From Candidatus Aminicenantes bacterium UBA6072 (GTDB taxonomy: Bacteria; Acidobacteriota; Aminicenantia; UBA2199): a DNA stretch of 64,000 nt. The stretch is from NCBI GenBank assembly GCA_002436105.1, contig DIXU01000017.1:47346-111345 (forward strand), in the 5' to 3' direction. Both the position numbers and the translations under genes were made by a program. Every line of letters begins with the position of its first letter. Position 1 is the first letter of the stretch. The notes below the pieces were generated by a model. It was given only the letters and a program-made list of their open reading frames with translations, was not told the DNA's origin and searched no databases. Positions 45,794-54,609 of this stretch are shown one piece after another.

Positions 45794-48700
45794 TCATTTG
45801 ATCTCCTTCTCGATCCACTTGGAGCGGTCGGGCTCCCCGGGCATGGCCGGCTTCTTCGGCGGCTTCTGCTTCAGCTGCTCGAGCAGCACCTCCACCGCCT
45901 TCTCGATGCAGGGATCCTGGCCGGCGGCGATCCGCTCGGGCCGGTCGATGACCTCGATGTCCGGCGCCACTCCCTCGCCTTCCACGGCCCAGCGCCCCTC
46001 GTCGTCGACGAAGCCGAAAGTGGGCACGTTGAGCGAGCCGCCGTCGGCGAAATCGGGATTGCCCGAAAGGCCGATCAGCCCGCCCCAGGTGCGCGTGCCG
46101 ATCAGCACGCCCAGCTTCTTCTTCTTGAAGTAATAGGGAAAGGCGTCGCCGCCCGAGGAGGAGTAGCCGTTGATCAGCATGGCCTTGGGCCCGTCATGGG
46201 CCACGCCCGGGTCGGGGTTCATCTCCAGCCCGCGCCGCGCCCAGTAGTTGAGGGTCTTGCGCGCCAGCAGCTCGGCCATGACCACGGGGATGAAGCCGCC
46301 GCCGTTGTAGCGTTCGTCGATGATCAGCGCCTCCTTGTGCTTGTAGGCGTACATGCCCTTGAACAGCTCGGTGTTGCCGTCGCGCGCGGTGTCGGGAACA
46401 TGGATGTAGCCGATGCGGCCGCCCGACAGCCGGTCGACCATCTCGCGGCGCGAGCGCACCCAGTCGAGGTACATCAGGCCGAGCTCGCTCCTGACCGGCC
46501 GGATCCAGTACTCGCGGGCGCCGCCCGGCTCGGGACGGGCATTGACCCGGATGGCGACCTTGCGCCCGGCCGTGTTCTCCAGGAAGCGGTAGGGATTGTC
46601 CCGCAGGGTCACCTCGGAGCCGTTGAGGGCGATCAGGTAATCGCCGACCCGCACGTTCACGCCCTGTTCGCTCAGCGGCGAACGGGTGGACTCGTTCCAG
46701 TTCTCGCCGGCGAAGATCCTGGCGATGCGGTAGCGACCCGCCGTTTCGTCGGCCTGCAGCTCGGCCCCGAGCAGGCCGGTGTCGATGCGCGGCACGCGGG
46801 GGAAGTCGCCCCAGTTGACGTAGGTATGGCCGGCATTGACCTCGCCGACCATCTCGCCGAAGACAAAGTCGAGGTCGGCGCGGTGGGCCAGGAAGGGCAG
46901 CAGGCGGGCGTACTTCTCCCTCAGCCCGGGCCAGTCGACCCCGTGCAGGTCCTTCTGATAGAACCAGTCGCGGAAGATGCGCCAGCCGTCGTGGAATATC
47001 TGCGCCCACTCGCGCAGGGGATCGATCTTCATCTCCAGCCGCGAGAGATCCAGGGCGCCGGCGCCGGCTTTCTGGTCGGGGTCCAGGCCGACGATGCCGA
47101 ACTGGTTCCGGGCCTGGTAGAGGACCTTCGAACCGCCGGCGGCCAGGACGGCCGAATCGACGCCGTCGATCACCAGGCTGTCCTTTTTGTCCTCCAGCTT
47201 GAATTGGCGGATCTCCTTTTCCTTGAAATACAGGATGCCGCCGTCGATGGCGCGCAGCGCGGCATAATCGCCGCTCTTCAGCGGGAACACCGTGATGCGG
47301 TCGCCGGCGCCCTCGACGTCGATGCTCACGCGTGCCGCTTCGCTTTTGGCGGCGGCGCCCTTTTCATCCTTGCCGGCGGCCCCGGCCTTGGCCTTGCCCT
47401 CTTCCAGGTCGTTCCGGTCGCTGAACAGCGGCGGCGTGCCGCGGGTGAGGGCCAGGGCGTAAATGCGCGTCGCCCGGTTGTAGAGGTAATCGAACTCGAA
47501 ATCGGAAAAGGTCAGGTTGAAATCGCGGTTGGAAAGGAAGTAGATGTAGCGGCCGCAGGCGGAGAAGACCGGCGAAAAATCGTTGTAGGCGGCGTCGGTC
47601 AGCTGGAAGGAACGCTGCTGATCCAGGCTGTAGACCCAGACGGCGTCCTGGCCGCTGTCGCCGTCCTTGCTGTAGACCAGCCAGCGCGAATCGGGCGACC
47701 AGTTGTAGTCGGTCAGGTCATGGCCGCGTGCCTTGTCGACCAGGGTGACGGCGCCGCCGGCCACGTCCAGGAACTGCAGCTTCTGCTCGCGATCGGAAAA
47801 CAGCAGCATGCGGCCGTCGGGCGACCACTTGGGCGGAAAGCGCCAGGTGCGGCTGCCCCGGGTCAGCTGCCGCGGCGCGCCGGCGCCGTTGCCGTCGATG
47901 AGGTAGATCTCGTATTCGCCGCTGGCGTCCGAATAATAGGCGATCGACCGGCCGTCGGGCGACCAGGCGGGGAAGATCTCGCGCACGCCCTGGCTCCGGG
48001 TCAGGTTGTAGGTCAGGCCTTCCTTCTCGGGGACGGTGAAGAGGTCGCCGCGGGCGTCGAACACGGCCCGCTTGCCGCTGGGAGAAATATCGTAGCCGGA
48101 GATGAACTCGCTCACCGGCTTGAAGTACGGCAGCACGCCGGGATTGTCGAATTTCAAGTCGACCGCCAGCGCCCGCTCACGGCCCGAGGCCAGGTCGATC
48201 ACGTGGATGCGGCCGCCGTTCTCATAAGCCAGCCGGCCGTTACGCCCCGACGGCCAGAGCACGTCGTATTCCCTGTGCCGCGTGAGCTGCTCCACCTTCT
48301 CGCTGTCCAGGTCGAAGGAAAAGATGTTCAGGGTCAGGTCACGGTCGGAAACGAAATAGATCTTGTTCCCCCACCAGCAGGGATGCTGGTCCGTGCCGGG
48401 GAAGTCGGTGAGTCGCCGTGACGCGTTCTTCTCCAGGTCGTAGATCCAGACGTCCTGGGCGCGGCCGCCCTGGTAGCGCTTCCAGGTGCGGAATTCCCGC
48501 TCGATCGGCGTGTAGACGATCTGGGTGGCGTCGGGGGAGAACGAGGCGCCGCCGCCCTCGGGAATGGCCAGCGGCGTTTCCAGGCCGCCGTCAAGGGAGA
48601 CCAAAAAATACTTGCCCATGCGCTCGCCCCAGGGAGTGCGGTTGCAGCGCACCAGCACCCGGCGGCTGTCCGGCGTCCAGTCCATGATCACGTAATCGTA

Positions 48701-49048
48701 GCCGCCGCGGGGGGGCATGATGCCCACGTCATTGTACCAGGTCAGCTGCCGCGGCGCGCCGCCGGCGGCCGGCATGACCCAGACCTGGCGCGAGCCCGAG
48801 TACTCGGCCGAGAAGGCGATCCAGCGGCCGTCGGGGGAGATCTTCGGGAACAGCTCCAGGCCCGGGTGCGAGGTCAGGCGCCGGGCATCGCCGCCGGAAG
48901 CCGGCACCGTCCAGATGTCGCCGGCGTATACGAACGCCACCAGGTCGCCGTTGATATTCGGGAAGCGCAGCAGCCTGGCGTCGGAGACCGCCCAGGCCGC
49001 AGCCAACTGGAAAAACAAGGCCAGCGCCAACACTGCGAATTTTCTCAT
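45794..49048 (-). CDS. Second tricorn-like S41 protease, exported
   Basis: The 1084-residue product has a signal peptide (residues 1-20), propeller blades with SPDG motifs (about 30-620), a C1 region, PDZ (about 760-850) and the S41 core with DERYNGGG. Compared with the tricorn active site, H741 is present, but the residue before it is glycine (NAGHTY) instead of serine. The nucleophile S965 (SSSGGD) is followed by glycine, not aspartate. The C-terminal EGEGVAPDI glutamate is kept. So the core serine and histidine remain but two tricorn positions differ. AGGAGG precedes two ATGs (49051, 49048); the second has better spacing. Confidence 0.9.
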   Translation of the reverse strand: MRKFAVLALALFFQLAAAWAVSDARLLRFPNINGDLVAFVYAGDIWTVPASGGDARRLTSHPGLELFPKISPDGRWIAFSAEYSGSRQVWVMPAAGGAPRQLTWYNDVGIMPPRGGYDYVIMDWTPDSRRVLVRCNRTPWGERMGKYFLVSLDGGLETPLAIPEGGGASFSPDATQIVYTPIEREFRTWKRYQGGRAQDVWIYDLEKNASRRLTDFPGTDQHPCWWGNKIYFVSDRDLTLNIFSFDLDSEKVEQLTRHREYDVLWPSGRNGRLAYENGGRIHVIDLASGRERALAVDLKFDNPGVLPYFKPVSEFISGYDISPSGKRAVFDARGDLFTVPEKEGLTYNLTRSQGVREIFPAWSPDGRSIAYYSDASGEYEIYLIDGNGAGAPRQLTRGSRTWRFPPKWSPDGRMLLFSDREQKLQFLDVAGGAVTLVDKARGHDLTDYNWSPDSRWLVYSKDGDSGQDAVWVYSLDQQRSFQLTDAAYNDFSPVFSACGRYIYFLSNRDFNLTFSDFEFDYLYNRATRIYALALTRGTPPLFSDRNDLEEGKAKAGAAGKDEKGAAAKSEAARVSIDVEGAGDRITVFPLKSGDYAALRAIDGGILYFKEKEIRQFKLEDKKDSLVIDGVDSAVLAAGGSKVLYQARNQFGIVGLDPDQKAGAGALDLSRLEMKIDPLREWAQIFHDGWRIFRDWFYQKDLHGVDWPGLREKYARLLPFLAHRADLDFVFGEMVGEVNAGHTYVNWGDFPRVPRIDTGLLGAELQADETAGRYRIARIFAGENWNESTRSPLSEQGVNVRVGDYLIALNGSEVTLRDNPYRFLENTAGRKVAIRVNARPEPGGAREYWIRPVRSELGLMYLDWVRSRREMVDRLSGGRIGYIHVPDTARDGNTELFKGMYAYKHKEALIIDERYNGGGFIPVVMAELLARKTLNYWARRGLEMNPDPGVAHDGPKAMLINGYSSSGGDAFPYYFKKKKLGVLIGTRTWGGLIGLSGNPDFADGGSLNVPTFGFVDDEGRWAVEGEGVAPDIEVIDRPERIAAGQDPCIEKAVEVLLEQLKQKPPKKPAMPGEPDRSKWIEKEIK

Positions 49049-49075
49049 CATGCCTCCTGATGCGAGCGAAAGGGA

Positions 49076-49104
49076 ATTATAGATCGAATCGCCGCCGCGG
49101 GCAA
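49076..49104 (-). promoter_or_regulatory. Promoter of the second tricorn-like gene
   Basis: On the minus strand TTGCCC (49099-49104), 17 bases, TATAAT (49076-49081), a perfect -10. It is divergent from the next promoter. Confidence 0.7.
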
Positions 49105-49152
49105 CCGTTGCCGCTCAGGTGGCTGTCGCGAGGCGGCGACATGCCGCCGCGC

Positions 49153-49181
49153 TTGATTTAATTCCCGTGCTTGGGTAAACT
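49153..49181 (+). promoter_or_regulatory. Promoter of the Xaa-Pro peptidase gene
   Basis: TTGATT (49153-49158), 17 bases, TAAACT (49176-49181). The leader is about 20 bases and holds AAGGAGAA. Confidence 0.6.
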
Positions 49182-49207
49182 GTTCTTTTTTGCAAGGAGA
49201 AGCCACC

Positions 49208-50614
49208 ATGTTCAACAAGAAAACCTACGCGCAACGAAGGGCAAAGCTGCTCCGGCAGGTGAAGTCGGGGCTGCTGCTGTTCCTGGGCAACAACGAGAGC
49301 CCGATGAACTACCCGGCCAACACCTACCGCTACCGCCAGGACAGCTCCTTCCTCTATTTCTTCGGCCTGGATTTCCCCGGCCTGGCCGCGGTCATGGATG
49401 TCGAGGAGGGCCGGCAGACGGTCTTCGGCAACGACGTGGACATGGAGGACATCATCTGGATGGGCCCGCAGCCGGCCCTGAAAAGCCGCTGCGCCGGGGT
49501 CGGCATCAACGACTGCCGGCCGCTGGCCGAGCTGGCCGGCGTGCTGCAGCAGGCCGTGCGCCAGGGGCGCAAGGTCCACTTCCTGCCCCCCTACCGCAGC
49601 GAGAATGCCCTCCGGCTGGAAAAGCTGCTGGGCATCCGCGCCGAAACGGTCAAGGATTACGCCTCGATCGAATTCGTCAAGGCGGCGGTCGCCCAGCGCG
49701 CGCTGAAGAGCCCGGAGGAGATCCGCGAGATCGAGGCCGCCGTGACCGTCAGCGCCGCCATGTATCGCGAAGCCATGGCCATGGCCCAGCCGGGCATCTA
49801 TGAACGGGAGATCGCCGGCTGGATCGAGGGCATCGCCCTGGCCGGCGGCGGCCAGCTGGCCTTCCCGGCCATCGTCACCGTGCACGGCGAGACCCTGCAC
49901 AACCACTGCCACGCCAATCGCCTGCAGGAAGGCGACCTGCTGCTCATCGATTCCGGCGCCGAGACGGCGGGCGGCTATGCCAGCGACATCACCCGCACCA
50001 TCCCCGTGGGCGGCCGCTTCGATCCGCTGCAGCGGGCCGTCTATGAAACGGTCCTCGACATGCAGCGGACCGCCATCGCCATGGTCCGGCCCGGCATCAG
50101 CTATCGCAGCGTCCACCTCAAGGCGGCCGCCGTCCTGGTCGAGCACATGAAGGACCTGGGCCTGATGAAGGGCGCAACGGCGGACGCCGTTGCGGCCGGC
50201 GCCCACGCGCTGTTCTTCCCCCACGGGCTGGGGCACATGATGGGGCTGGACGTCCACGACATGGAGGACCTGGGCGAAGCCTGGGTGGGATACGACGACA
50301 AGTTCAAGCGCAGCCAGCAGTTCGGCCTGGCCTACCTGCGCCTGGCCAGGAAGCTCGAGCCCGGCCACGTGCTGACGGTCGAGCCCGGCATCTACTTCAT
50401 CCCGGCCCTGATCGACCTGTGGCGCGCCGAACGGAAGCACGCCCGGTTCATCCGCTACGACCGCGTGGACAAGCTGCGCGGCTTCGGAGGCATCCGCATC
50501 GAGGACGACGTGCTGGTCACGGCGAGCGGCCGGCGCGTGCTCGGTCCCGCCATCCCCAAGGAGGCCGCGGACGTCGAGGCCGCGGTGCGCTCACCCCTCG
50601 GCGGGGAACGCTAG
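49208..50614 (+). CDS. Aminopeptidase P-type Xaa-Pro metallopeptidase
   Basis: The 468-residue product has the N-terminal creatinase-like domain (about 1-170) and the pita-bread M24 domain (about 175-450). The five metal ligands are visible: D in LLIDSGAE, D in YASDITRT, H in FFPHGLGH, E in TVEPGIYF and E in RIEDDVLV. It removes the N-terminal residue from peptides with proline in second place. The start at 49208 has AAGGAGAA upstream. Together with the divergent tricorn-like gene it suggests complete peptide breakdown. A terminator hairpin covers its stop. Confidence 0.94.
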   Translation: MFNKKTYAQRRAKLLRQVKSGLLLFLGNNESPMNYPANTYRYRQDSSFLYFFGLDFPGLAAVMDVEEGRQTVFGNDVDMEDIIWMGPQPALKSRCAGVGINDCRPLAELAGVLQQAVRQGRKVHFLPPYRSENALRLEKLLGIRAETVKDYASIEFVKAAVAQRALKSPEEIREIEAAVTVSAAMYREAMAMAQPGIYEREIAGWIEGIALAGGGQLAFPAIVTVHGETLHNHCHANRLQEGDLLLIDSGAETAGGYASDITRTIPVGGRFDPLQRAVYETVLDMQRTAIAMVRPGISYRSVHLKAAAVLVEHMKDLGLMKGATADAVAAGAHALFFPHGLGHMMGLDVHDMEDLGEAWVGYDDKFKRSQQFGLAYLRLARKLEPGHVLTVEPGIYFIPALIDLWRAERKHARFIRYDRVDKLRGFGGIRIEDDVLVTASGRRVLGPAIPKEAADVEAAVRSPLGGER

Positions 50615-50637
50615 GGCCGCCCGCCCGCCTTTTTTTT
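50600..50637 (+). terminator. Intrinsic terminator after the Xaa-Pro peptidase gene
   Basis: GGCGGG (50600-50605) pairs with CCCGCC (50624-50629), directly followed by eight T (50630-50637). The stem begins inside the last codons of the gene. Confidence 0.75.
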
Positions 50638-50653
50638 GCGCGCCGCCAGGCCA

Positions 50654-50682
50654 TTGACTTTTCGGCCGGGGTCGGATACCAT
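50654..50682 (+). promoter_or_regulatory. Promoter of rex
   Basis: TTGACT (50654-50659), 17 bases, TACCAT (50677-50682). The predicted start is 50689. No clear Rex operator (TTGTGA...TCACAA type) is seen here. Confidence 0.55.
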
Positions 50683-50715
50683 TAATTTTAACGTAAACTA
50701 TATCATGAGGGATTC

Positions 50716-51369
50716 ATGAAGAAGAAGATCAGCCTGCGGGTGATCCGCAGGATCTCGTTTTATTATGAGGCCTTGCTCAAGCTGAACCTGCCGGAAAACA
50801 CCTACATCTCCTCCAAGAAGCTGGAGGAAGTCACCGGCGTTTCCTGCAACCAGGTGCGCCAGGACTTCTTTTACCTGGGCATCTCCATCGGCAAGCAGAA
50901 GAAGGGCTACCTGGTCAAGAAGCTGTTCCGCGAACTGAAAAAGATCCTGTCCATCGACCACGGCGCGCGCGTGATCATCATCGGCGCCGGCCGCATCGGC
51001 CAGGCTTTCTCGAACTACAAGCTGTTCAAGGACCGCAATATCACGGTGACGGCCCTGTTCGACATCAAGCCCGAGCTGGTCGGCACCGAGGTGGGCAAGC
51101 CCGGGCAGAAAAAGCCGGTCCTGCACATCGACCAGCTGGAAGCCTACCTGAACGAAAACCCCGACATCCGCATCGCCCTGCTGACCGTCCCCGAGGAGGC
51201 GGCCCAGGAGACACTGGACAGGCTGATCGGCCACGGCGTCAGGGGCGTGGTCAATTTCGCGCCCAAGATCCTGAAAGTGCCCAAGGAGGCCCGCGACGTG
51301 CAGCTGATCAACGACTGCATCGGCACTTCGCTGTACAAGATCGTCTACCAGCTGTACAGCAGGAAATGA
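50716..51369 (+). CDS. rex: Redox-sensing transcriptional repressor Rex
   Basis: The 217-residue product has the N-terminal winged helix (about 1-80; SSKKLEEVTGVSCNQVRQDFFYLG) and a Rossmann NAD(H) domain (GAGRIGQAFSNY near residue 94, FDIKPELVG). The C-terminal swap helix (NDCIGTSLYKIVYQL) ends it. Rex senses the NADH/NAD ratio and represses fermentation and anaerobic genes when NAD is high. The PFOR gene in this window could be a target, though I see no classical operator. GAGGG precedes the ATG. Confidence 0.95.
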   Translation: MKKKISLRVIRRISFYYEALLKLNLPENTYISSKKLEEVTGVSCNQVRQDFFYLGISIGKQKKGYLVKKLFRELKKILSIDHGARVIIIGAGRIGQAFSNYKLFKDRNITVTALFDIKPELVGTEVGKPGQKKPVLHIDQLEAYLNENPDIRIALLTVPEEAAQETLDRLIGHGVRGVVNFAPKILKVPKEARDVQLINDCIGTSLYKIVYQLYSRK

Positions 51370-51411
51370 GCGACATGACCCCGCCTGTCGGGAACGGAAG
51401 TTGAGGCGCGG

Positions 51412-52683
51412 ATGGACAGCGGCAGCCTGCTCCTCCCCCTTCTGCTCTTCATCCTGCTGATCCTGGCCAGCGCCTTCTTTTCCTCGGCCGAGACCTCGGT
51501 GCTGACCATCAGCCGCGCCAAGCTGGCCCATCGCGCCCGCAAGAAGCACAAGCCGGCCCTGCTGCTGGCCCGGCTGCTGGAAAAGCCCGAGGAGTTCCTC
51601 TCCACCATCCTGATCGGCAACAACCTGGTCAACGTCGCCGCCGCCTCGGTCTCCGCCTACCTGCTGACCCGTTTCTTCCACGGCAGCGAGGCGACGCTGC
51701 TGCTCATCTCCAGCCTGCTGACCACCCTGATCCTGCTGGTCTTCGGCGAGATCACGCCCAAGTCCTACGCCTACCGCCACGCCGACAAGCTCTCCTTCCT
51801 CTACGCCCGCCCCCTGCGCTTCCTTTCCCTCGTTTTCTACCCGCTGGTCAAGGCGCTGGCCCTGCTTCCCAAGCTGTTTCACCACCGCCTGGGGGTGAAG
51901 GCCTGGGGCCGGAAGGAGCTGAGCCTGGAGGAGATCAAGCAGTTTCTCTCCATGGAAGCGCAACTGTTCCAGCACCATCCGGAGACCCTGAAGATGCTCA
52001 CCGAGATCATCGACATCTCGCAGAAGGACATCAAGGCCATCATGACCCCGCGCGTGGCCATCAGCGCCATCAAGGAGGGCGCCCCTGTCAGGGAGCTGAA
52101 GCGGCTCATCCTGGAGAAGGGTTTTTCGAAGATCCCCGTGTACAGGGGAAAACCGGACAACATCATCGGCGTCATCGACACCCAGAAGCTGCTGGCCGCC
52201 GTCTTTACCGAGGGCATCGAGCGCCTGGACCTGAAAAAAATCGCGGCCAAGCCGATCTTCGTCTCGGAGTATTCGTCGCTGAACACCATCCTCAATGAAT
52301 TCAAGAAGCAGCAGCTGAACCTGGCGGTGGTGCTGGACGAATACGGCTCGACCATCGGCATCATCACGCTCAGCGACATCCTGCGCGGCATCCTGGGTGA
52401 TTTGGAAGTTCGCGGCCGGGGCATCCGGAAACTGAGCAACAACGTGTACCTGGTCAAGGGCAGCATGCCGGTGGAGGAGATCAACGACGAGCTGGACCTC
52501 GACCTGCCCGAAAGAAAGGATTACACGACGCTTTCCGGCCTGTTCATCTACGAGTACGGCCGGCTGCCCCTGGAGAATGCCCGCGTCCAGGTGAAGAACT
52601 GCCTGCTGGTGGCCAAGAAAATGGGCCGGCGCAAGATCGAGGAGATCGTCATCATCGGCCATGAAGCCCATCGCACAGAATAG
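51412..52683 (+). CDS. CNNM/CorC-family membrane transporter (hemolysin-like)
   Basis: The 423-residue product has a DUF21 (CNNM) membrane domain with about four helices (5-135), a pair of CBS domains (about 205-330; IKEGAPVRELKRLI, NLAVVLDEYGSTIGIITL) and a C-terminal CorC_HlyC domain (about 345-420). These proteins take part in Mg2+ or Co2+ export. It lies 42 bases after rex and its 3' end overlaps smpB by 23 bases. Confidence 0.94.
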   Translation: MDSGSLLLPLLLFILLILASAFFSSAETSVLTISRAKLAHRARKKHKPALLLARLLEKPEEFLSTILIGNNLVNVAAASVSAYLLTRFFHGSEATLLLISSLLTTLILLVFGEITPKSYAYRHADKLSFLYARPLRFLSLVFYPLVKALALLPKLFHHRLGVKAWGRKELSLEEIKQFLSMEAQLFQHHPETLKMLTEIIDISQKDIKAIMTPRVAISAIKEGAPVRELKRLILEKGFSKIPVYRGKPDNIIGVIDTQKLLAAVFTEGIERLDLKKIAAKPIFVSEYSSLNTILNEFKKQQLNLAVVLDEYGSTIGIITLSDILRGILGDLEVRGRGIRKLSNNVYLVKGSMPVEEINDELDLDLPERKDYTTLSGLFIYEYGRLPLENARVQVKNCLLVAKKMGRRKIEEIVIIGHEAHRTE

Positions 52684-53122
52684 AAAGGCTTTCCACGATT
52701 ACGAGATCCTCGACCGCTTCGAGGCCGGCATCGCCCTCGTCGGCAGCGAGGTCAAGTCGATCCGCGCCGGCCGCGTCAGCCTGAAGGACTCCTACGTGGA
52801 AGTGCTGGACGGCGAGGCCTGGCTGCTGCGCTGCCACATCAACCCCTATGAGCAGGCCGGCGTCTTCAACCACGAGCCGGAGCGGCGGCGCAAGCTGCTG
52901 CTGCATGATCGCGAGATCCACCGCCTGGACCAGAAAGTCCGCGAGCGCGGCTTCAGCATCGTGCCGCTGCAGCTGTACTTCAACGACAAGGGACGCATCA
53001 AGGCCGAGATCGCCCTGGCGCGCGGCAAGCGGGAATACGAGAAGAAGCAGAAGCTGAAGGAGCGGGACATCCGGCGCGAAATGGACCGGGATGTCCAGAA
53101 ATTCAGGGACCGGAAGAAATAG
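52661..53122 (+). CDS. smpB: tmRNA-binding protein SmpB
   Basis: The 153-residue product is a complete SmpB: NRKAFHDYEILDRFEAGIAL, VGSEVKSIRAGRVSLKDSYV (partly) and the basic C-terminal tail KLKERDIRREMDRDV. It carries tmRNA to stalled ribosomes. Length is close to the family's 155-160. The start is inside the end of the CNNM gene. The tmRNA gene itself is not in the window. Its TAG stop runs into the first partial unit of repeat element F. Confidence 0.96.
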   Translation: MKPIAQNRKAFHDYEILDRFEAGIALVGSEVKSIRAGRVSLKDSYVEVLDGEAWLLRCHINPYEQAGVFNHEPERRRKLLLHDREIHRLDQKVRERGFSIVPLQLYFNDKGRIKAEIALARGKREYEKKQKLKERDIRREMDRDVQKFRDRKK

Positions 53123-53135
53123 ACGCTGGAAGAGA

Positions 53136-53288
53136 GACGTTAGACGCTAGACGTTAGAAGCTAGACGCTAGACGTTAGACGATAGGGGTCAGAAAAGAGA
53201 TGGCTTTCAGCAGCATCATTCAGGCCGGATGTTCGCTTCCCTAAAATTGTCGTTCTCTTGCTAACGTCTGTCGTCTAACGTCTGACAT
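53136..53288. repeat. Heptad inverted-repeat element F (GACGTTA family)
   Basis: The left arm (53136-53184) holds seven units in register: GACGTTA, GACGCTA, GACGTTA, GAAGCTA, GACGCTA, GACGTTA, GACGATA. The right arm (53261-53288) holds CTAACGT, CTGTCGT, CTAACGT, CTGACAT. It lies between smpB and the pilT promoter, so it sits at a 3' end here too. Words match element D, 36 kb away. Confidence 0.88.
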
Positions 53289-53303
53289 CTTTTTAAAATG
53301 CAC

Positions 53304-53332
53304 TTGAATTTTCCCCCCGAGTCATCTACAAT
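53304..53332 (+). promoter_or_regulatory. Promoter of pilT
   Basis: TTGAAT (53304-53309), 17 bases, TACAAT (53327-53332). The predicted start is about 53339, one base before an ATG that opens a 17-codon ORF (53340-53393) overlapping the pilT ribosome binding site and start. Confidence 0.65.
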
Positions 53333-53374
53333 TCCCCATATGACCCGAGCGCTGGCCATTCCATGGAGGAAACC

Positions 53375-54451
53375 ATGCCGATCGTCAACCTGAGCCAGAT
53401 ACTGACCTTTGCCGCCGAGAAGGGGGCGTCCGACATCCATTTTCAGGTGGGTTCACCGCCCCTGCTCCGCCATCACGGCGAGCTCTTTCCCCTGAAGCAC
53501 CCCCCGCTGGGAGATGAAGACATGGTGGCCATCGGCCAGACGCTAGCCAAGTACGCCGACGCCGAGAAGTTCAAGAAGGAGGTCCGCGACTACGACGGCT
53601 CGTTCGCCCTGGCCGACGTGGCCCGCTTCCGCGTGAACGTCTACCGCCAGAACGGGCGCTACGCCGCCGTGCTGCGCCTGATCCCCTTCAAGCCGCGGAC
53701 ATTCCAGGAGCTCAACCTGCCCAAGGTGCTGGAGAAGATCGCCGCCCTCAAGCGCGGCCTGATCCTGGTCACCGGCGCCACGGGCAACGGCAAGTCGACC
53801 ACGCTGGCCGCCATCATCAACCACATCAACCAGAAGCGCCGCCTGCACATCATCACCATCGAGGATCCGATCGAGTACCTCTTCGAAAAGAACCTCTCGG
53901 TCGTCTCGCAGCGTGAGATCGGCCCGGATACCGAGTCGTTCGCCTCGGCATTGCGCGCCGCCATGCGCCAGGACCCCGACGTGCTGATGGTGGGCGAATT
54001 GCGCGACCACCAGACGGTCGACACCTGCCTGAAGGCCGCCGAGACCGGGCACCTGGTCATGGCCTCGATCCACACCCCGGACGTCATGCGCACCCTGAAC
54101 CGCCTGCTGGGGTATTTCCCGGCCGATGAGCACCCGTCCGTGCGCCAGCGCCTGTCGGAGAACCTGGTGGCCATCATCTCCCAGCAGCTGCTGCCCAGCA
54201 TGGACAAGAGCGGCATGTTCCCCGCCTGCGAGATCATGCTGGCCAACAAGACCATCGAGATGTGCCTCAAAAACCCCGAAAAGACCAGTGAGATCCTGTC
54301 CCATATCGCCAAGAACCGCGACCTGGGCATGCAGACCTTCGACCAGCACCTGATCGACCTGGTCAAGGCCCGCAAGATCTCCATGGACGACGCCATGCTG
54401 GCCGCCGAGCAGGCCGAGCAGCTTGAGCGCGACATGACGATCGAGGAATGA
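53375..54451 (+). CDS. pilT: Type IV pilus twitching ATPase PilT
   Basis: The 358-residue product has the PilT N-terminal PAS-like domain (about 1-100) and a secretion ATPase domain. Walker A is GATGNGKST (134-142), the Asp box is IEDPIEYL, Walker B is LMVGELRD and the His box is GHLVMASIHT. It drives pilus retraction. The C-terminal PilT hallmark AIRNLIRE is not clearly kept (NKTIEMCLKN stands in its place), so a PilT paralogue is possible. The ATG at 53375 follows GGAGG by four bases; 53363 lies inside that site. Confidence 0.9.
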   Translation: MPIVNLSQILTFAAEKGASDIHFQVGSPPLLRHHGELFPLKHPPLGDEDMVAIGQTLAKYADAEKFKKEVRDYDGSFALADVARFRVNVYRQNGRYAAVLRLIPFKPRTFQELNLPKVLEKIAALKRGLILVTGATGNGKSTTLAAIINHINQKRRLHIITIEDPIEYLFEKNLSVVSQREIGPDTESFASALRAAMRQDPDVLMVGELRDHQTVDTCLKAAETGHLVMASIHTPDVMRTLNRLLGYFPADEHPSVRQRLSENLVAIISQQLLPSMDKSGMFPACEIMLANKTIEMCLKNPEKTSEILSHIAKNRDLGMQTFDQHLIDLVKARKISMDDAMLAAEQAEQLERDMTIEE

Positions 54452-54482
54452 AATTACCCTTGCAGGAATGGGAAATGTGCCT

Positions 54483-54606
54483 GCGTGACGCGTGACATGG
54501 GATGACTAAGAAATGGACCTACGTGACGCGTAACGCGTAACGCGTGACGCGAAAGACAAAAACAGCTTCTCTTTCTTTCGAATCACGAATCACAAATTAC
54601 GAAGTT
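54483..54606. repeat. Heptad repeat element G (GCGTGAC and CGAATCA families)
   Basis: Left block: GCGTGAC, GCGTGAC (54483-54496), then after 24 bases ACGTGAC, GCGTAAC, GCGTAAC, GCGTGAC, GCGAAAG (54521-54555). Right block: CGAATCA, CGAATCA, CAAATTA, CGAAGTT (54579-54606). Unlike the other elements the two blocks use different words and do not pair well. The left words recur at 13312-13346. Converging genes flank it. Confidence 0.82.
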
Positions 54607-54609
54607 CAG

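Noticed and set aside
50683..50715. Rex operator in its own leader
   Set aside because: The AT-rich stretch has only weak symmetry and does not match the TTGTGA/TCACAA half-sites; none was found upstream of PFOR either.
52661..53374. tmRNA gene next to smpB
   Set aside because: No tRNA-like ends or tag reading frame could be found around smpB.
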